From the NCBI GenBank assembly GCA_023053545.1, contig JAKZAN010000004.1, positions 8,866,001-8,930,000 of the forward strand: a DNA stretch of 64,000 bases, written 5' to 3'. Position numbers and translations under genes: made by a program. The notes below the pieces were generated by a model. The model saw only the letters and a list, made by a program, of their open reading frames with translations. It made no database searches and had not been told where the DNA came from. Source of the DNA: Lepidurus packardi (taxonomy: Eukaryota > Arthropoda > Branchiopoda > Notostraca > Triopsidae). Below are positions 1 through 11,348 of the stretch, in pieces. Positions within the stretch are counted from its first letter, which is position 1. Each line of letters opens with the position of its first letter.

Positions 1-303
1 CATCTTATTGCGAGCACCCTTGTGGATCAATAGTCCCCTGCTGCCACCGTCGTCTTCTCTCTACACTCTAGTAAATACCCTAAGAGGGGCGGAACCGTTT
101 TACGTTGCTAACATACAAGGCGATAAATCTTTTAGCATCCCTTCGGACTCTCACTTTTCACGAAAACCTCTTTTCGTCTCAACTTTTTGGTTAACTTTGA
201 CGTTCGGGGGAAAAAGGAATAAAGTGTAATGAGATGGGACGTATCACTTCCGAATCCTTCCCTTCCTTTTTTATCTTGCTGATTAAACTCCGTACAAAAT
301 TAG
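1..303. other. 5' flank or intron of the lipase gene; no supported exon
   Basis: The window opens inside or just upstream of the diacylglycerol lipase gene. The exon encoding the family's N-terminal cytosolic stretch and first membrane helix should lie before position 304, because the exon at 304 starts mid-helix with an incomplete codon. An open frame runs over 8-229, but it does not resemble the conserved lipase N-terminus and I do not call it coding. Confidence 0.4.
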
Positions 304-3300
304 GTTGGTGGTGCTGAGTGTCACGCTGATCGTTCATTCACCACAGAAGACAGGTTATACGAACTCTACAATACCTTCTGTCGATACTACAAACAACCAA
401 AGTCAATCATTGGGCCATTTCTCTGAAAACGGTAGCATAAGTCTAGAGCCGCGAACCGGAGAGAATTGCCAGACCAGCTTGCACTTCCTGTTGTTGGGCC
501 ACGTGGCTCTTTTGGCGGGAAGCGTCATTCTGGAAGCGTGCATGGCGGGAATAGCGTTAAGGGGCACAATAATGAATACTGAGCCACGCGCTCCGATGCA
601 GTTTATTCTGTATACGCATTTAGGTAGGCGTCGAGTTTTTCTTTTTGATTAACCTTATCAGCCAGTTCTGTGTCAACTGTTGCAGTAATCTTGTTGGCTG
701 ACGTCGCCTGGCTCATCCTGAGCATTCTATGGCTTCACGACCATTATGCCACGTGTCGAACAAGCTCAGGATCGGCTAAGGAAAGCCTCTTAGGTTCGTA
801 AAAATGTATTTTATTCTCCCTTTTACTATTGAGGAGCCTGAAATTGATGCCGTATTTTCAAGTAGGCGTGGTTATTACCGAACTAGTCGTAGTCTTCAGC
901 GTCTTGGTAACGGTGTGGTGCACCTTTGACGCTGCCGGTCGATCCTGGGTCAAAATGAAGCGATTCCAACGTAGTTTACGCGACGATGAAGCCAAATTCC
1001 ATTACAAACGCTCCGGTAGCCACCGCCCTAATTGGCGTCAGAGGTACTTAGCCTCCCACCCGAGGCTTTAAAAGTCAAACCGAAAATGTATACCCTATAA
1101 TTAGAGATACTCCCACAATAATCCCTAAAATAATCTGTTGTCTTTCATCGCCTTTCATTTCTGCGAACCTATATCTAAATTTCATCTACAGGAAAGTCTT
1201 AAGAGCCTATCAGGATAGTTGGAATCATCGATGTCGGATGCTTTTCTGCTGCATGGGCAGATCGGATCGTTATCAGGTTAAGTGTACTTCAAGTTTTCGC
1301 TTGGCTCGTCAGTATTTGACTATTTTTCCTTGACTTTTTTGTGGCTTTTTGGAAAATCCAACAAAAGGACTCCTTTACGGACATTGCTCGATTGCTCTCT
1401 GACTTCTTCCGAGATTTGGACGTCGTGCCTTCTGACGTAGTCGCGGGCTTGGTTTTATTGCGTCGAGAACAGCGATTGAAACAGGAAGCCCTGGCTCACC
1501 AAGTAAAAAGCCATCTCTATCAGCCTCTCTCTCTTTACTCACTGTCACCACTGGATACGCGCCTCAATTCTTGCGTTTGTTTGTCTCCCCAGCAGGGCGA
1601 TGGCATTTATGATTTTCTCTCGGGTGTTCCTGTCACCCCGAGAACCCGCTTCGTGGCGTTAACCGAACCCCAGGAACTGGAAGTGTTTCGCAAGACTCTG
1701 CATTTCATGCGTTATGCCTTGGCAGCTTACGGCTGGCCCATGTTTGTTATGCAAAACACCTGCAGCTTCTGTAAGCTCTGCCCGCATTTCAAGTAAAAGA
1801 CTTTGGCTAATCTGCCAACAAAAAAAGAAGAAGAATAGAAAGCATTTTAGGTTACATATTTATTTTTTTGTTATTGACAGATGGACTTGCTGTTGCTGCC
1901 AAAGTGGAGATCGTCATCAAACCAAGGAATCACTCTTGGTTACGGGAGACAACTGCGGGTGCAATCAAGCGGCGTTACATCAAGTGTGCCAAGATGGGGA
2001 TTACGAGCTTCTCTACGCCTCATTCCATGTGGACGTTGCCGAAACGCCTTTCTTTATCGCGATCGATTATGACCTACGAAAAATCGTCGTCAGTATCCGT
2101 GGGACTATTTCCATGAAGGTAAAACTCCGTCTTTCTCTTTTTGCCTTTCTTCCTTTTTTGGGATCTGTAAGTGGGATTTCACTTCAGACGTGCCGCACTA
2201 TCGTATTGATACGAAAAACCAGAACCGTAACTTCCATAACGAAAAATAAAGAAAAAATTGAATTATTACTGACACGAAACGAATAATAGGATGTGATTAC
2301 GGATTTGAATGCGGAAGGGGAAGTACTGCCGTTAGAACCTTCCAATGAAGATTTTATTGGCCACAAAGGCATGGTCCAAGCGGCCATTTATATTCGCGAC
2401 AAGCTCGCTCAAGAAGACTTAATCCGCAAAGCTCAAGCCCATAAACCTGAGCGAGGTACTGATCAGTTTGACTTGGTACTCGTGGGACATTCACTAGGAG
2501 CCGGAACGGCTGCTATTTTAGCTATCATGCTCCGCAATAGCAATCGTAATCTCACATGCTACGCTTATTCTCCTCCAGGAGGACTACTAAGGTTTGTCTT
2601 TTGCTACCCTTCTTTTAATACGTTTCAAATGCTTACTAAAGCCATCTGTTAACCAATTCCAGTTTGGAGGCCATGGAGTACACCAAAAGCTTTGTGACGT
2701 CAGTAGTAGTTGGAAAAGACGTCGTTCCGCGGCTGGGACTCCATCAGTTGGAGACTTTACGGAGTGATCTTATGCAAGTCATTAAGAAATGTCCACATGC
2801 CAAAGTACGAACAAGAAAAATTGTTTTGAAGATAAGTAAACAATTTGGAATTCGTTTGTTTTTTAGTGGCAAACTATTGCCTGCGGAATGATGTGCTGCG
2901 GTACTTCTCACGGGCAGCTTGAACAACATGCAGAAATGAGTAATTTAGCCATTTCAGGAAATGCGAGCTCTTCCGAAGCCAGTTTGGCGCAACCAAAGCA
3001 CCCACCCATGTACCCACCCGGCAGAATTATGCACGTTGTTCGCCAACACCGCCGGCGAAAGCAGTAGGTTGACACAAACTCTGCGATTTACATCTAATTA
3101 ACGTTATTAAGCGCCCCTCTATTTCGTTCCTATTTCAGGCAGAAATGCGACGGGAATAGCTGGAGGTAATTAAGTTATTTTCTTAAACTAAATGAAAAAG
3201 TAATACTAACAATCTTAACAAGTAGGATAGCGAGATTTGAACCAGTTTATCAAGCAATTTGGGCTGAAAATACGGATTTCAACGAGGTGCTTATTTCGCC

Positions 3301-4875
3301 AGTCATGATCCAAGATCACATGCCTGATAAAGTACTCCGAGCACTCCAAAAGGTAGTTAAAACTCAAGTTCCCACCCTGTTCAATTAGTACGTATATGAA
3401 TGGCTGCTTAAGCATGGCTAAGATTTTCTTTCTTTCTCTTGCCTTATTGTTGTTCAATTTACTACGTATAAGCTTAGTTATTATGCTTATAGTTGGGGCT
3501 GAACTCGTTTAGAAAGACATAAGTTTTCTTATTTTTTTTTCTTTCACTTTCAATTCGTCTGTTAGGTGTTGCATGCTTCCGTAGAGCAACTCGGTACCGG
3601 CATTTGCACTTTATCGTTATCCACCCTGCCAATCACGACAGAAACGGAGATTTAAAAACAAAGCAACCAACGCCTTAAAATAAAAAAGCCCTCGCGAAAT
3701 TATTCGCTAACAAGATTTAAACGCAGGTAGCGTCACATAATGGGCCAACCAAGCCTCAACGTGTCCAGTCTCTCCACCTGCTGGAGAACATCGCCACGAC
3801 TGGGCAAGTCCCAGACAACGAGCGCTCACGACTGCTCAACTCACCTTCCTTGGGCGCAAGAGGCCCTGCGCAAGCGCCGCACCCCTCTGTACAGTTCGCC
3901 ACCTCCCCTCACCGTCTCTACCTAGAAACAAGCTTCACCTCCATAGACCACTCCCCCACAGCCGGCGGGACCAATAAATTCCCCAGCCTTGTCAGCAGTA
4001 CGTCATCTTCCTCAAATTCCGGTTCTCGTTACAAGTTTCCCGACTCAAATCCAAATAAACCCCGGTCTACAATACCCATTTATACACGGCCACCCCTGGT
4101 TAACCTCCCAGCTAACTTAGGCTGGGATTATTTTTCTATTCTGGGCGATGAATTACGTAAAACACCCTCCGAAGCCAACGCGCATTGGTACACGCAAGGC
4201 TTAGACAACTTTCCAGAGGAATACAGCCTAATTGCGCCTTTAGCCACACCCGAAACTCTTTCTGAGGTGTCTAGCACGTGCTCACGACGAAGCTTAGCTC
4301 TTTCCCCGCCCCAATTAAGAGACCTACACGCTACGATAGCCATAAGGTCCCAAGAACGACATTGGCGGCACAAGTCGTTGCAGAATAGCGGCTCAAGTTC
4401 GCCTCGGTTTAACCATAACAGCGCCACACTAGAATTGCCTTTACGCAAACGAGCCAGTCGCCATTACTCACTACTATCTGGTGACTCGGCCATGAGTTTT
4501 TTCGACGCTTCTACCGCTACAGAGACATCTAGCGCGTACTGCCTCACTCCAGTGTTCAAAACCTCGCCGCCCATTTTGGAAAGCCCCGCCCGTTTGCAGA
4601 TGACGCGTGAAATTATGGATTTATATCACGATGCCGCAGCTGACGTTATGTATTCGTCTCCTTCTTCTAGTCCCATCACCGCCAGTAAGCTGGCTAATCA
4701 ACGAGGGCAGCAGAGAAAAACTATTACTTCTTCTTCTTCTTCCTTGGAAGCCACTTCGCCTGTCACTGCCACACTGGTGCCAAACCCTTCTGAAACCTTT
4801 GACACTGCAATTCCCACTGCTGAGAGAATTTATCGATCTCCTGGACCGCCCCCGCCCCTTAATACTGAGCTGTGA
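304..4875 (+). CDS. DAGLA: sn1-specific diacylglycerol lipase (alpha-like; fly inaE type), 5'-partial
   Basis: Hydrolyses diacylglycerol to 2-monoacylglycerol at the plasma membrane, the step that makes 2-AG-type lipids. Exons read by eye: 304-623, 686-793, 866-1043, 1192-1276, 1368-1502, 1593-1792, 1881-2118, 2290-2591, 2663-2804, 2867-3063, 3139-3165, 3226-3352, then a 3' exon at 3566 or 3727. The first three encode membrane helices. Then come the DAGL signature around FFRDLDVVPSD, the Cys-rich loop, and the lipase fold with the serine nucleophile in GHSLG (near 2490), the Asp in GKDVVPR (near 2720) and the His in PPGRIMHVV (near 3030). These match the known Ser-Asp-His triad. YSPPGG and MIQDHMP are further family motifs. 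The long form ends in a 383-codon Ser/Pro-rich tail, as in DAGL-alpha. The first exon lies outside the window. Family assignment is firm; alpha rather than beta is inferred from the tail and sequence. Confidence 0.9.
3566..3655 (+). CDS. DAGLA: Alternative short terminal exon of the lipase
   Basis: After a good acceptor ending at 3565, the frame continues from the exon ending at 3352 (phase 0) for 29 codons and stops at 3653-3655. An AATAAA lies 24 bases downstream at 3679-3684. This would give a lipase without the long Ser/Pro-rich tail, resembling the short DAGL-beta end. A possible donor inside the exon (GTAGAG after the fifth codon) would instead join it in phase 0 to the tail exon at 3727, so the exon could also be an internal cassette. 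Confidence 0.55.
   Translation: MLHASVEQLGTGICTLSLSTLPITTETEI
3679..3684 (+). terminator. Proximal poly(A) signal (AATAAA) of the lipase
   Basis: A canonical hexamer 24 bases after the short-form stop codon and upstream of the tail exon at 3727. It is suitably placed to end an early-terminated transcript. Confidence 0.45.
3727..4875 (+). CDS. DAGLA: Long C-terminal tail exon of the lipase
   Basis: An acceptor ending at 3726 opens a single 383-codon frame to TGA at 4873-4875. It is in phase 0 with the exon ending at 3352. The tail is rich in Ser, Thr and Pro and has no recognisable fold, like the regulatory tail of DAGL-alpha. The last residues are N-T-E-L, which fits a class I PDZ ligand (S/T-x-hydrophobic). 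I looked for the PPxxF Homer-binding motif known from mammalian DAGL-alpha and did not see it. A poly(T) run and AATAAA at 5051-5056 follow. Confidence 0.75.
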   Translation, partial: VASHNGPTKPQRVQSLHLLENIATTGQVPDNERSRLLNSPSLGARGPAQAPHPSVQFATSPHRLYLETSFTSIDHSPTAGGTNKFPSLVSSTSSSSNSGSRYKFPDSNPNKPRSTIPIYTRPPLVNLPANLGWDYFSILGDELRKTPSEANAHWYTQGLDNFPEEYSLIAPLATPETLSEVSSTCSRRSLALSPPQLRDLHATIAIRSQERHWRHKSLQNSGSSSPRFNHNSATLELPLRKRASRHYSLLSGDSAMSFFDASTATETSSAYCLTPVFKTSPPILESPARLQMTREIMDLYHDAAADVMYSSPSSSPITASKLANQRGQQRKTITSSSSSLEATSPVTATLVPNPSETFDTAIPTAERIYRSPGPPPPLNTEL

Positions 4876-5050
4876 AGTGAGAAAGACTTTTTTTTTTTTT
4901 TTTTTAAATTGCGATTTTCGTTAATGTGTGTTGATTGCTTGAGAATTTCCAATGCCATGTGTTGAAACAGTTGCCAAGTTGGATTTGGAATACTTCTTTT
5001 TCTTCTGCTGTGAGGGTGTAATTTCCAAATGGGAATCCGAAGCCACGGAA

Positions 5051-5056
5051 AATAAA
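5051..5056 (+). terminator. Distal poly(A) signal (AATAAA) of the lipase
   Basis: A canonical hexamer 176 bases after the long-form stop. It sits about 100 bases from the stop codon of the convergent SNX25 gene, so the two 3' UTRs must nearly touch or overlap. Confidence 0.5.
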
Positions 5057-5126
5057 AAAACACGAACTAAATAAAAAAAAAGGAACCAAATAAAAAATGA
5101 AATCACTTTTGTATTGAATTATTCAT

Positions 5127-5132
5127 TTATTA
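5127..5132 (-). terminator. Poly(A) signal of SNX25
   Basis: TTTATT on the plus strand reads AATAAA on the minus strand, about 20 bases after the SNX25 stop codon. It implies a very short 3' UTR ending in the 278 bp gap shared with the convergent lipase gene. Confidence 0.45.
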
Positions 5133-5152
5133 TTATAATTGACTTGACTGGT

Positions 5153-8100
5153 CTAACGAGGGAAAATTTCAGGAAATAAATCACGGATCATAACGTCCAA
5201 TACATCCTAAAAAAAATACCAATGAAGCTATGCGTTATGTAGAGTTCAAAAAAGAAATTAATCAACGAAATAAAAATTATTCAAATATTGGAAAACAATT
5301 ACAAAACTTACATAAAATAGTTGCTTATTTAAATGTTGACTCTGAAGAGCTTCAAAGACTTTAACCACGCCTCTTCTAGCGCTTTGTTGGCCGACTAACT
5401 GACACAAAACATCCGGTACGTGAGCTAGTAACAATTCCCTGGCTTCAATCCTGCAAAATTCACAAAATTCAAGCTTTTCAAACACAAATTAAGATGTAAT
5501 ACCTCGTATCCATCTGTTCTTTTGGATTACGGGGCAAAGTGGGCGGTAAAAGCGTTCCATTTGAGCCCCAGAATGTTTGGGTAAATAGCTGAACATACTT
5601 TAAAGCAGCAGATTCACTAACCAAGCCAGTAACCATCTCCCTGAGCTGCCTGAATTGAAATAAAACAGAATAAGATCGAAACAATCGTTCAGAGCCCGTA
5701 TATTAGATTTAACCTTACCTGTTAATGGTTCTTCCGTATGTAATCTGCACAAACGTAACCAGGGTTCTTCGTAGCCAACGAAAAACTCCTCTGAGCTCAA
5801 AAACTTCCGCCAAAAGACCATACAAAGGCTCCGCAATGCCATCCAAGGCATCGTCTTCCTTCAAATTGGAAGCGGCGTTGCTGGACCCAACATCTGGCTC
5901 CATAATACCTTCCACAACATCGATATTGTCTTCGTCGCTGTTTTCCTTCTCCCTGGCGGGCAAATCGCTGCCAAAAATATTCGACAAGAAGAATCGAGGC
6001 TTCTTAGGGACTTCCGTTGGGCGTTTCAAGCAATCTGGGGTTGGAATGAGGAATGTGAACACGGTTTCGCATGTATAGAGCCTTTCGTCATTCAAAATCG
6101 CCTAATAATTCACTAAATTAGTTGAATTTCAATTTTTTTACGTTCCCAATTACTTCAAGAAAGTACTGGAGACGAGTTCGAGTCTTCTCCAAGTAAACTT
6201 TATCCGCTTTTTGGTTAAACAAGCTCTTGCTAAGCAACGGAGGCAATTCTAAGCCTTTTATAGGCGTCCCAGCTTGGCTACATGTATAAAAGTGAAATAA
6301 GTTACATTGATTACCACCCATTAGTAGGGATTTGGTTCTAAATTTAGTTCCTTACACACCTTAATTTGGTATGTAAGGCATGGAAATCCGCCACACTTTG
6401 CTGGACCAACCAAGATTCGGGCTCCAAAACCGGCGAAGATTGGCCTGGAATGTTCTCGTATTGTCTCGTCACTTGCACTGGAAAGCGAACGCACTCTTTA
6501 TCTTCCTCTCCCTGTAAGAAAAACGCCTTTTTTTTAGAATCAACTTCAAAGCTGGTTATAAGCCAAATTTACGTGAGGCAAGAGCACAAAGGCTTTCCAA
6601 TCCCCCAAATGAGCCATCCAAGTTTCTACTTGGGCTTGCCAGCTCTCCAGTTGCCTCCTTTCCTTCTCGACACCCTCGATTTCTTTTTCCAAAGCCGCCA
6701 CCAAAGGATTTTCCAGAGGCGCCACACTAATTAATGCTTCCAAAGCCTATAATATTATTAAACGGTTGAAACTAAACTTGTAGGGCAACCTTTACTTGTT
6801 TTTTTAGGTTTAGACGTGAATCCAACTGTTCCAGTCGACTGCGAGCAAAATGGGAACGCTCAGACCATACTTTATGGGTACCTTCATCATCTCCATCACT
6901 GCTCAAGGGTGTTGACGCTCGTTGGACATCAATATCGCCTACTAAAACAGGCTTTTAGCTGAAAGATCTTTCAAGTTTTTGTTAATTTCACGTTCAGTGG
7001 CGTCGACTTCATCTACTGCTCCAGATAAAGGCATTTTTACTTGACTGACGACAAAACTAGGGTAATGTCTCTCTTCCAGAAAGCGATAGACTTGATCTTG
7101 AGCTTGGAAAAAGGCATCTGGACCTTTATCTCCCAACAAAAAGCCCTCCATATCCTTAAACAAGCCCTATAATACAAAGAAGTACAAATCACGGTGAAAT
7201 TCTAGATAGTTCAAGGAAATTTCACCTTGTCGACTTTGACAGAGGGGTTAGAACCGTAACAGTAAGTGTAAAAGATACGTCCAGCAATGGGAAACGCGAT
7301 TTTACGGTTGGTTTTGCGAATATCCTGTACTGCAGACCAAAATTCGACCAAATCTGCGTTTTCATGGCTTTGCTGCAGGAACGTAAGGAACTGGCGACGC
7401 CACTGAGTATCTCGCATTACAGTTTTAAACGAAGGAATCTTTAAAAAAAATTAAAATAAAAAATAAATAATAATAATAAGATTCAAATAATAGGAATACT
7501 TTGAATTTGAAAGGAGTAAGTTCTCTACTTACCGCGACATTGATTGGATCGCTATGAGGATCCGCGATAAGATTATTCCCTCCCAATACTCGCATACGTC
7601 GCTCACATTGAAGCTTTGCAAAAGACAGCTGTTTGATGTACCGCTTTAAGTTTCGCGCCTTAACAATTAAAATAAGTTATTTGAAGTTGATAAAATTTGA
7701 TTGAATTGATAGTTTACTTGGAGCAAATCGCCTTTGCCCACACCTTGAGGGACAAATTCCTTATCCAAATCCATCCCTTTGGACCGTTTGAGGCTGCTGA
7801 TTGTCGTAGCTTGTGCAATTTCTGCAACGATATTATATCTGAAAAAAAAAATTACCCCAGAATCCTTAAAAGTTGCCTAAATCCGAATTAGCAGTATAAA
7901 AGGTGTAGATGACTAAAAGCTCTACCTAATCTGCTGCAAGTCTCCTAAATCATTACAATCGTCGATCATGGCTACAAAATCTTCATAACTAGCTGCGTAA
8001 GCGTAACTGCGTCTGCGCAAGCCTTGTGAAGGCTTCCATTGCTTCAAACGCATTAATAAGTGCTGGTTTATTGTATCTGGATCACAGATTTGATCAATCG

Positions 8101-9108
8101 CAGGCTGCAAAACTATCAAGAGCCAAATTAAAACTTGAAAACCTATCAAGTTTTAATCAAATTTACCTTGGCAGGCTAAAATCTCCCTTAAAAGGTGTCG
8201 TACAGGTAAGCAATCCACATAAGGACGAGGAAAGGTCAAGCAGATGACTACTTCTACCAATTTCCTCAAGAAGTCGCGTTCTCGGTCCAAGTTATCCAGA
8301 TAGGGATACACATAAAAGGTCGAAGGCTTCTCTTTATCCCTGAAAAACGAAAAAAGACAAAAATAAATCAATTAAATTAAACTAAATAAATTAAGGTAAA
8401 AATGTATCAAATTGCAGTAATTTACGAGGTCACGCAACGTAGCTTCTCCAAGTGTTTCGACACTCGTAAGATCACATCTTGAGTCAGAAACTGGACCTGG
8501 TCTACTTTGCTCATCCGTTCGGACAAATTGACGCAAATAATCCATAAATCATGCCTAAACCAAATTGGCTAAAAAATATATAATAATTTCACATTTCGTT
8601 TACTTGATCTGACTAGAAAGGGAAGGAGAGCTGAAAATCACGTCTTGGAGCGCACCCGATATGAAATCACGTCCAACCAATTCCAACAAATGTTGTAATT
8701 GGCTCGTAAAAGCTCGACTAATTAAGACTGTCTTCCTCACTCTATGAGGTTCATGATTCCCATTTCGATTGGACTGTTGTTCCTTTACAAAAGAAAAACA
8801 AAAAGAAGAAAAGATTGAATTACTAACTGCTGGTGTAATTTATGCATAAATTCACTGAATTGAAAGACGAGTAGAATTACTTGAAGTTTCTTCATAAAAT
8901 CTTGAAACTGGGAAATATCGTGTTTAGGAGCATGGTATTTTGGGGCAATGACAATTCGCAAGGTTAGGACCACCAAAGCTCCAAACAAAAATGCTGCAGC
9001 GCAAGCCACAAGGAAGAAAAGCGTCCAAAAGCTCGTAAAGCATTTGAGGGCTACAACTGCAGAGACCGAGACCAGGAAAACTTGTTGGAGTGTAGAAAGA
9101 GCTTCCAT
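5153..9108 (-). CDS. SNX25: Sorting nexin 25 / snazarus-like protein (TM-PXA-RGS-PX-nexin C)
   Basis: A membrane-anchored sorting nexin of the RGS-PX subfamily. Family members tether ER to other membranes and influence lipid storage and endosomal traffic. Reading 3' to 5' along the window: the start ATG at 9108-9106 is followed by hydrophobic helices (about 8950-9090), then a PXA domain over about 7980-8570. An RGS domain covers about 6940-7420 (LVEFWSAVQDIRKTNRK and FLEERHYPSF). A Gln/Glu-rich coiled coil lies near 6550-6740, and a PX domain over about 6130-6520 (WLVQQSVADFHALHTKL). The nexin C domain follows over about 5153-5990, with RRTLVTFVQITYGRTINR typical of SNX25. The last exon encodes DVLDVMIRDLFPEIFPR and a TAG at 5155-5153. 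An in-frame ATG at 9135 lies across an apparent 5' UTR acceptor, so I prefer 9108. There are roughly 14 coding exons; not every border was fixed. Confidence 0.87.
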
Positions 9109-9181
9109 AGCTAAACCTGTAAAGAAAAGAAACATTTTGAGTCGTGGGTTCTGGCTGCAGTTGGGATTGGGACTGTCAGGG

Positions 9182-9189
9182 TATAAATA
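9182..9189 (+). promoter_or_regulatory. TATA box of the cysteine-rich gene
   Basis: TATAAATA stands about 90 bases before the start ATG at 9274, within the 165 bp gap that separates this gene from the divergent SNX25 start codon. Most genes in this window show no such clear TATA element. I looked for metal-response cores (TGCRCNC) in the gap and saw none. Confidence 0.5.
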
Positions 9190-9273
9190 CGAGTAGAAGA
9201 GTCTTGCTCCACCTCAATTCTGTTCATTTTGCTAGCTAGAAAGAAAGTCCGACATACTGTTTTCGGTGGAAAA

Positions 9274-9782
9274 TGTCTACTAATTGCTGTACTAACCCGG
9301 CTGAATGTAAGGGTTGGTTTAAGACGGTGTTTTAAGTTTACGAGTTTTGTTTTCTTGATTAGGTGATGTTCCAACTAAACCACTGACAGGAGGAGTGAAG
9401 ATGGACTTGCCAACTTCGGGAGAAGAACACAAAGTTGCGGATGCGACAAACGGAATTGGATCGAAGGCGATTTGCTGTGAAGGAGAAGTATGCCCTGATT
9501 CAAATGTAGAGAATGTTGCGCCTGGAGCAGGAACAGCTGCAAATTGCGAGAAATGCAAGGGTTTGCTAAAGGAAAATACTTGCAACTTAAATGTTTACGG
9601 ACGGGTTTATTTTAGGTGGCTGTAATTGTGGTGGCTCGTGCTGCTGTGTACCTGCTCAAGATGAAGCTCTGGATGAAGCAGCATACGTGCCTCTTCCTCC
9701 TACTCCCAATGTTAAGACTTCTACTACTACAACTTCTGCTTTGGTTGATTTGAAATCCCCAGTGGACAAGAAAGAAGAATAA
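9274..9782 (+). CDS. Small cysteine-rich protein, metallothionein-like
   Basis: Three exons (9274-9307, 9363-9560, 9616-9782) join in frame to give 132 residues. There are 13 cysteines in three clusters: CC and C in the first dozen residues, a CCxxxxxC group in the middle, and a dense terminal group of seven (CxxC, then CxC and a CCC triplet) near residues 80-96. A Thr/Ser/Pro-rich, Cys-free tail of about 40 residues follows. Cys-Cys and Cys-x-Cys pairs and the absence of aromatic residues in the Cys part are typical of metal-thiolate proteins. The long hydrophilic spacer and the tail are not typical of classic 60-75-residue metallothioneins, and there is no signal peptide. Metal binding is inferred. 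A TATA box and an AATAAA (9784-9789, directly after the stop) frame a compact, probably highly expressed gene. Confidence 0.6.
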
Positions 9783-9783
9783 A

Positions 9784-9789
9784 AATAAA
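9784..9789 (+). terminator. Poly(A) signal immediately after the cysteine-rich gene
   Basis: AATAAA begins two bases after the TAA stop codon (9780-9782), so the 3' UTR is very short. The rest of 9790-10263 holds no gene that I can support and is the upstream region of VAMP7. Confidence 0.45.
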
Positions 9790-10263
9790 AGAGCGACCAC
9801 GATTTGTTTGTACGGCTTTCGTATTTACACGTTTTAAATCTGTTTATTACTGATCTATTATAAAAACCCTACTGTTCAATAAAATTAATATAGAGGCTGA
9901 AACTTGACTTACGATATTTCCAAAATAATGCCACATTTTCAGGAATAAGCCTCCACAAAACAGAAAAATAATCTTTCAAGCTATTCCGATTAACTATCGA
10001 AGTGTCCACTATTGATATATATTTATCATGAGATAGCAAAAGAATTGCCAATACACTATCGCAGATTACGGCATAGTACAATGAAGTCGATATCATAGTT
10101 AAAGCTCATTCTCTAGCTCAATATCTTTATCGATCTCGGCATCGATACAAGTGTTTGTTATTGTGATTCACCATTCCTGGAGAAGTACGACGTATATTTG
10201 GAAGGTAAATACTAAATCAAGGAACACTTGTAAACATTTTAGCTAACTATTTTGTATTTTAAG

Positions 10264-11122
10264 ATGCCGATTTTATATAGCGTCGTTGCTCGTGGTACGA
10301 CGGTTTTAGCGCGCTATGCAAGTTGCCCAGGCAATTTTGCAGAAGTCACTGATCAGATTCTTGCCAAAATTGGACCCGAAGATGCCAAACTAACGTATTC
10401 GCATGGGTCTTTTCTCTTCGACTACATCACAGAAGATCGTATCACTTATATGTGTATCACTGATGACGTAAAATGTCAACTTTTGCTCGTGTCAAATTTG
10501 GCTAATGATCTTCTTTAAGGAATTCGAACGCTCCAGGGCATTTTTATTCTTAAACGAGATTAAAAGGCGGTTCCAAGCCTCATATAAGCATCATGCTCAC
10601 TCCGCTTTACCCTACGCTATGAACAGCGAGTTTTCGAGGGTTTTGGCAGCTCAAATGGTACTTAAAATCTCTTTTTAATCCTTTGAGAAGGGCTTGGAAA
10701 ACAAAGCGACAATTTAAGAATAAATAAATCTCGCTAGAAACACTACTCAGAAGCCAAGGATGTTGATACGATAGCCAAAGTCCAAGGGGAATTGGATGAA
10801 CTGAAAGACATTATGGTCAAAAACATTGACAATCTTGCGTCTAGGGGAGAGCGCCTGGAACTCCTCGTTAATAAAACCGAAAATCTGAGCGCATCAGTAA
10901 ATTTTTGCTTACCAATCTCATTCAAAGGATGTTAAAATTCGAATTATTTTCTATCACTAGGCCGTCACATTTCGCAAAACGAGCCGCAATCTAGCTCGCT
11001 CGCTGTTTTGGAAGAACATCAAAATCACTGCAATTTGCATACTCGTATTGGTGACCATCATTTACTTCATTGTGTCCATGGCCTGCGGCGGATTAGATTG
11101 GGGTACTTGTGTGGGACATTAA
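10264..11122 (+). CDS. VAMP7: Vesicle-associated membrane protein 7 (longin R-SNARE)
   Basis: Four phase-0 exons (10264-10467, 10520-10657, 10738-10896, 10961-11122) give 220 residues, the same length as human VAMP7. Residues 1-120 form a longin domain (MPILYSVVARGT to ALPYAMNSEFSRVLAAQM). Residues 125-185 form the R-SNARE coiled coil, with the zero-layer Arg in NLASRGERLELL. The C-terminal anchor is one hydrophobic helix (ICILVLVTIIYFIVS) followed by a short luminal end with Cys and Trp, again like human VAMP7. The family mediates fusion of late endosomes and lysosomes and of secretory vesicles with target membranes. The gene converges on RRP8 with a 226 bp gap. Confidence 0.95.
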
Positions 11123-11348
11123 GCACCATTAGCCTCAATTTTTTTTCACTCTTTACCTTTTTTAAGTTTTATTTTATTTCTTTTGGAAAACATTCCCTTA
11201 ATTCTAATAGTAATGAAGATTATATGAACCGATAAGCTTTTGTCGGACTTGGTTCAGTTTATGGACTCCTATTATTGTGATTTTGCATAAGCTACAAGCA
11301 AAAAGAAAAACCTTGTGTCTTAACCTGAGTAAATGTACAGATTGCTTA

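Noticed and set aside
8..229. Open frame at the window start as first lipase exon
   Set aside because: It lacks the conserved DAGL N-terminus (Arg-Trp, Asp-Asp-Leu-Val) and has no clear donor in phase with the exon at 304.
3727..4875. Homer-binding PPxxF motif in the lipase tail
   Set aside because: Searched by eye because mammalian DAGL-alpha has one; no match found.
9109..9273. Metal-response elements upstream of the metallothionein-like gene
   Set aside because: No TGCRCNC core on either strand in the 165 bp gap; only the TATA box stands out.
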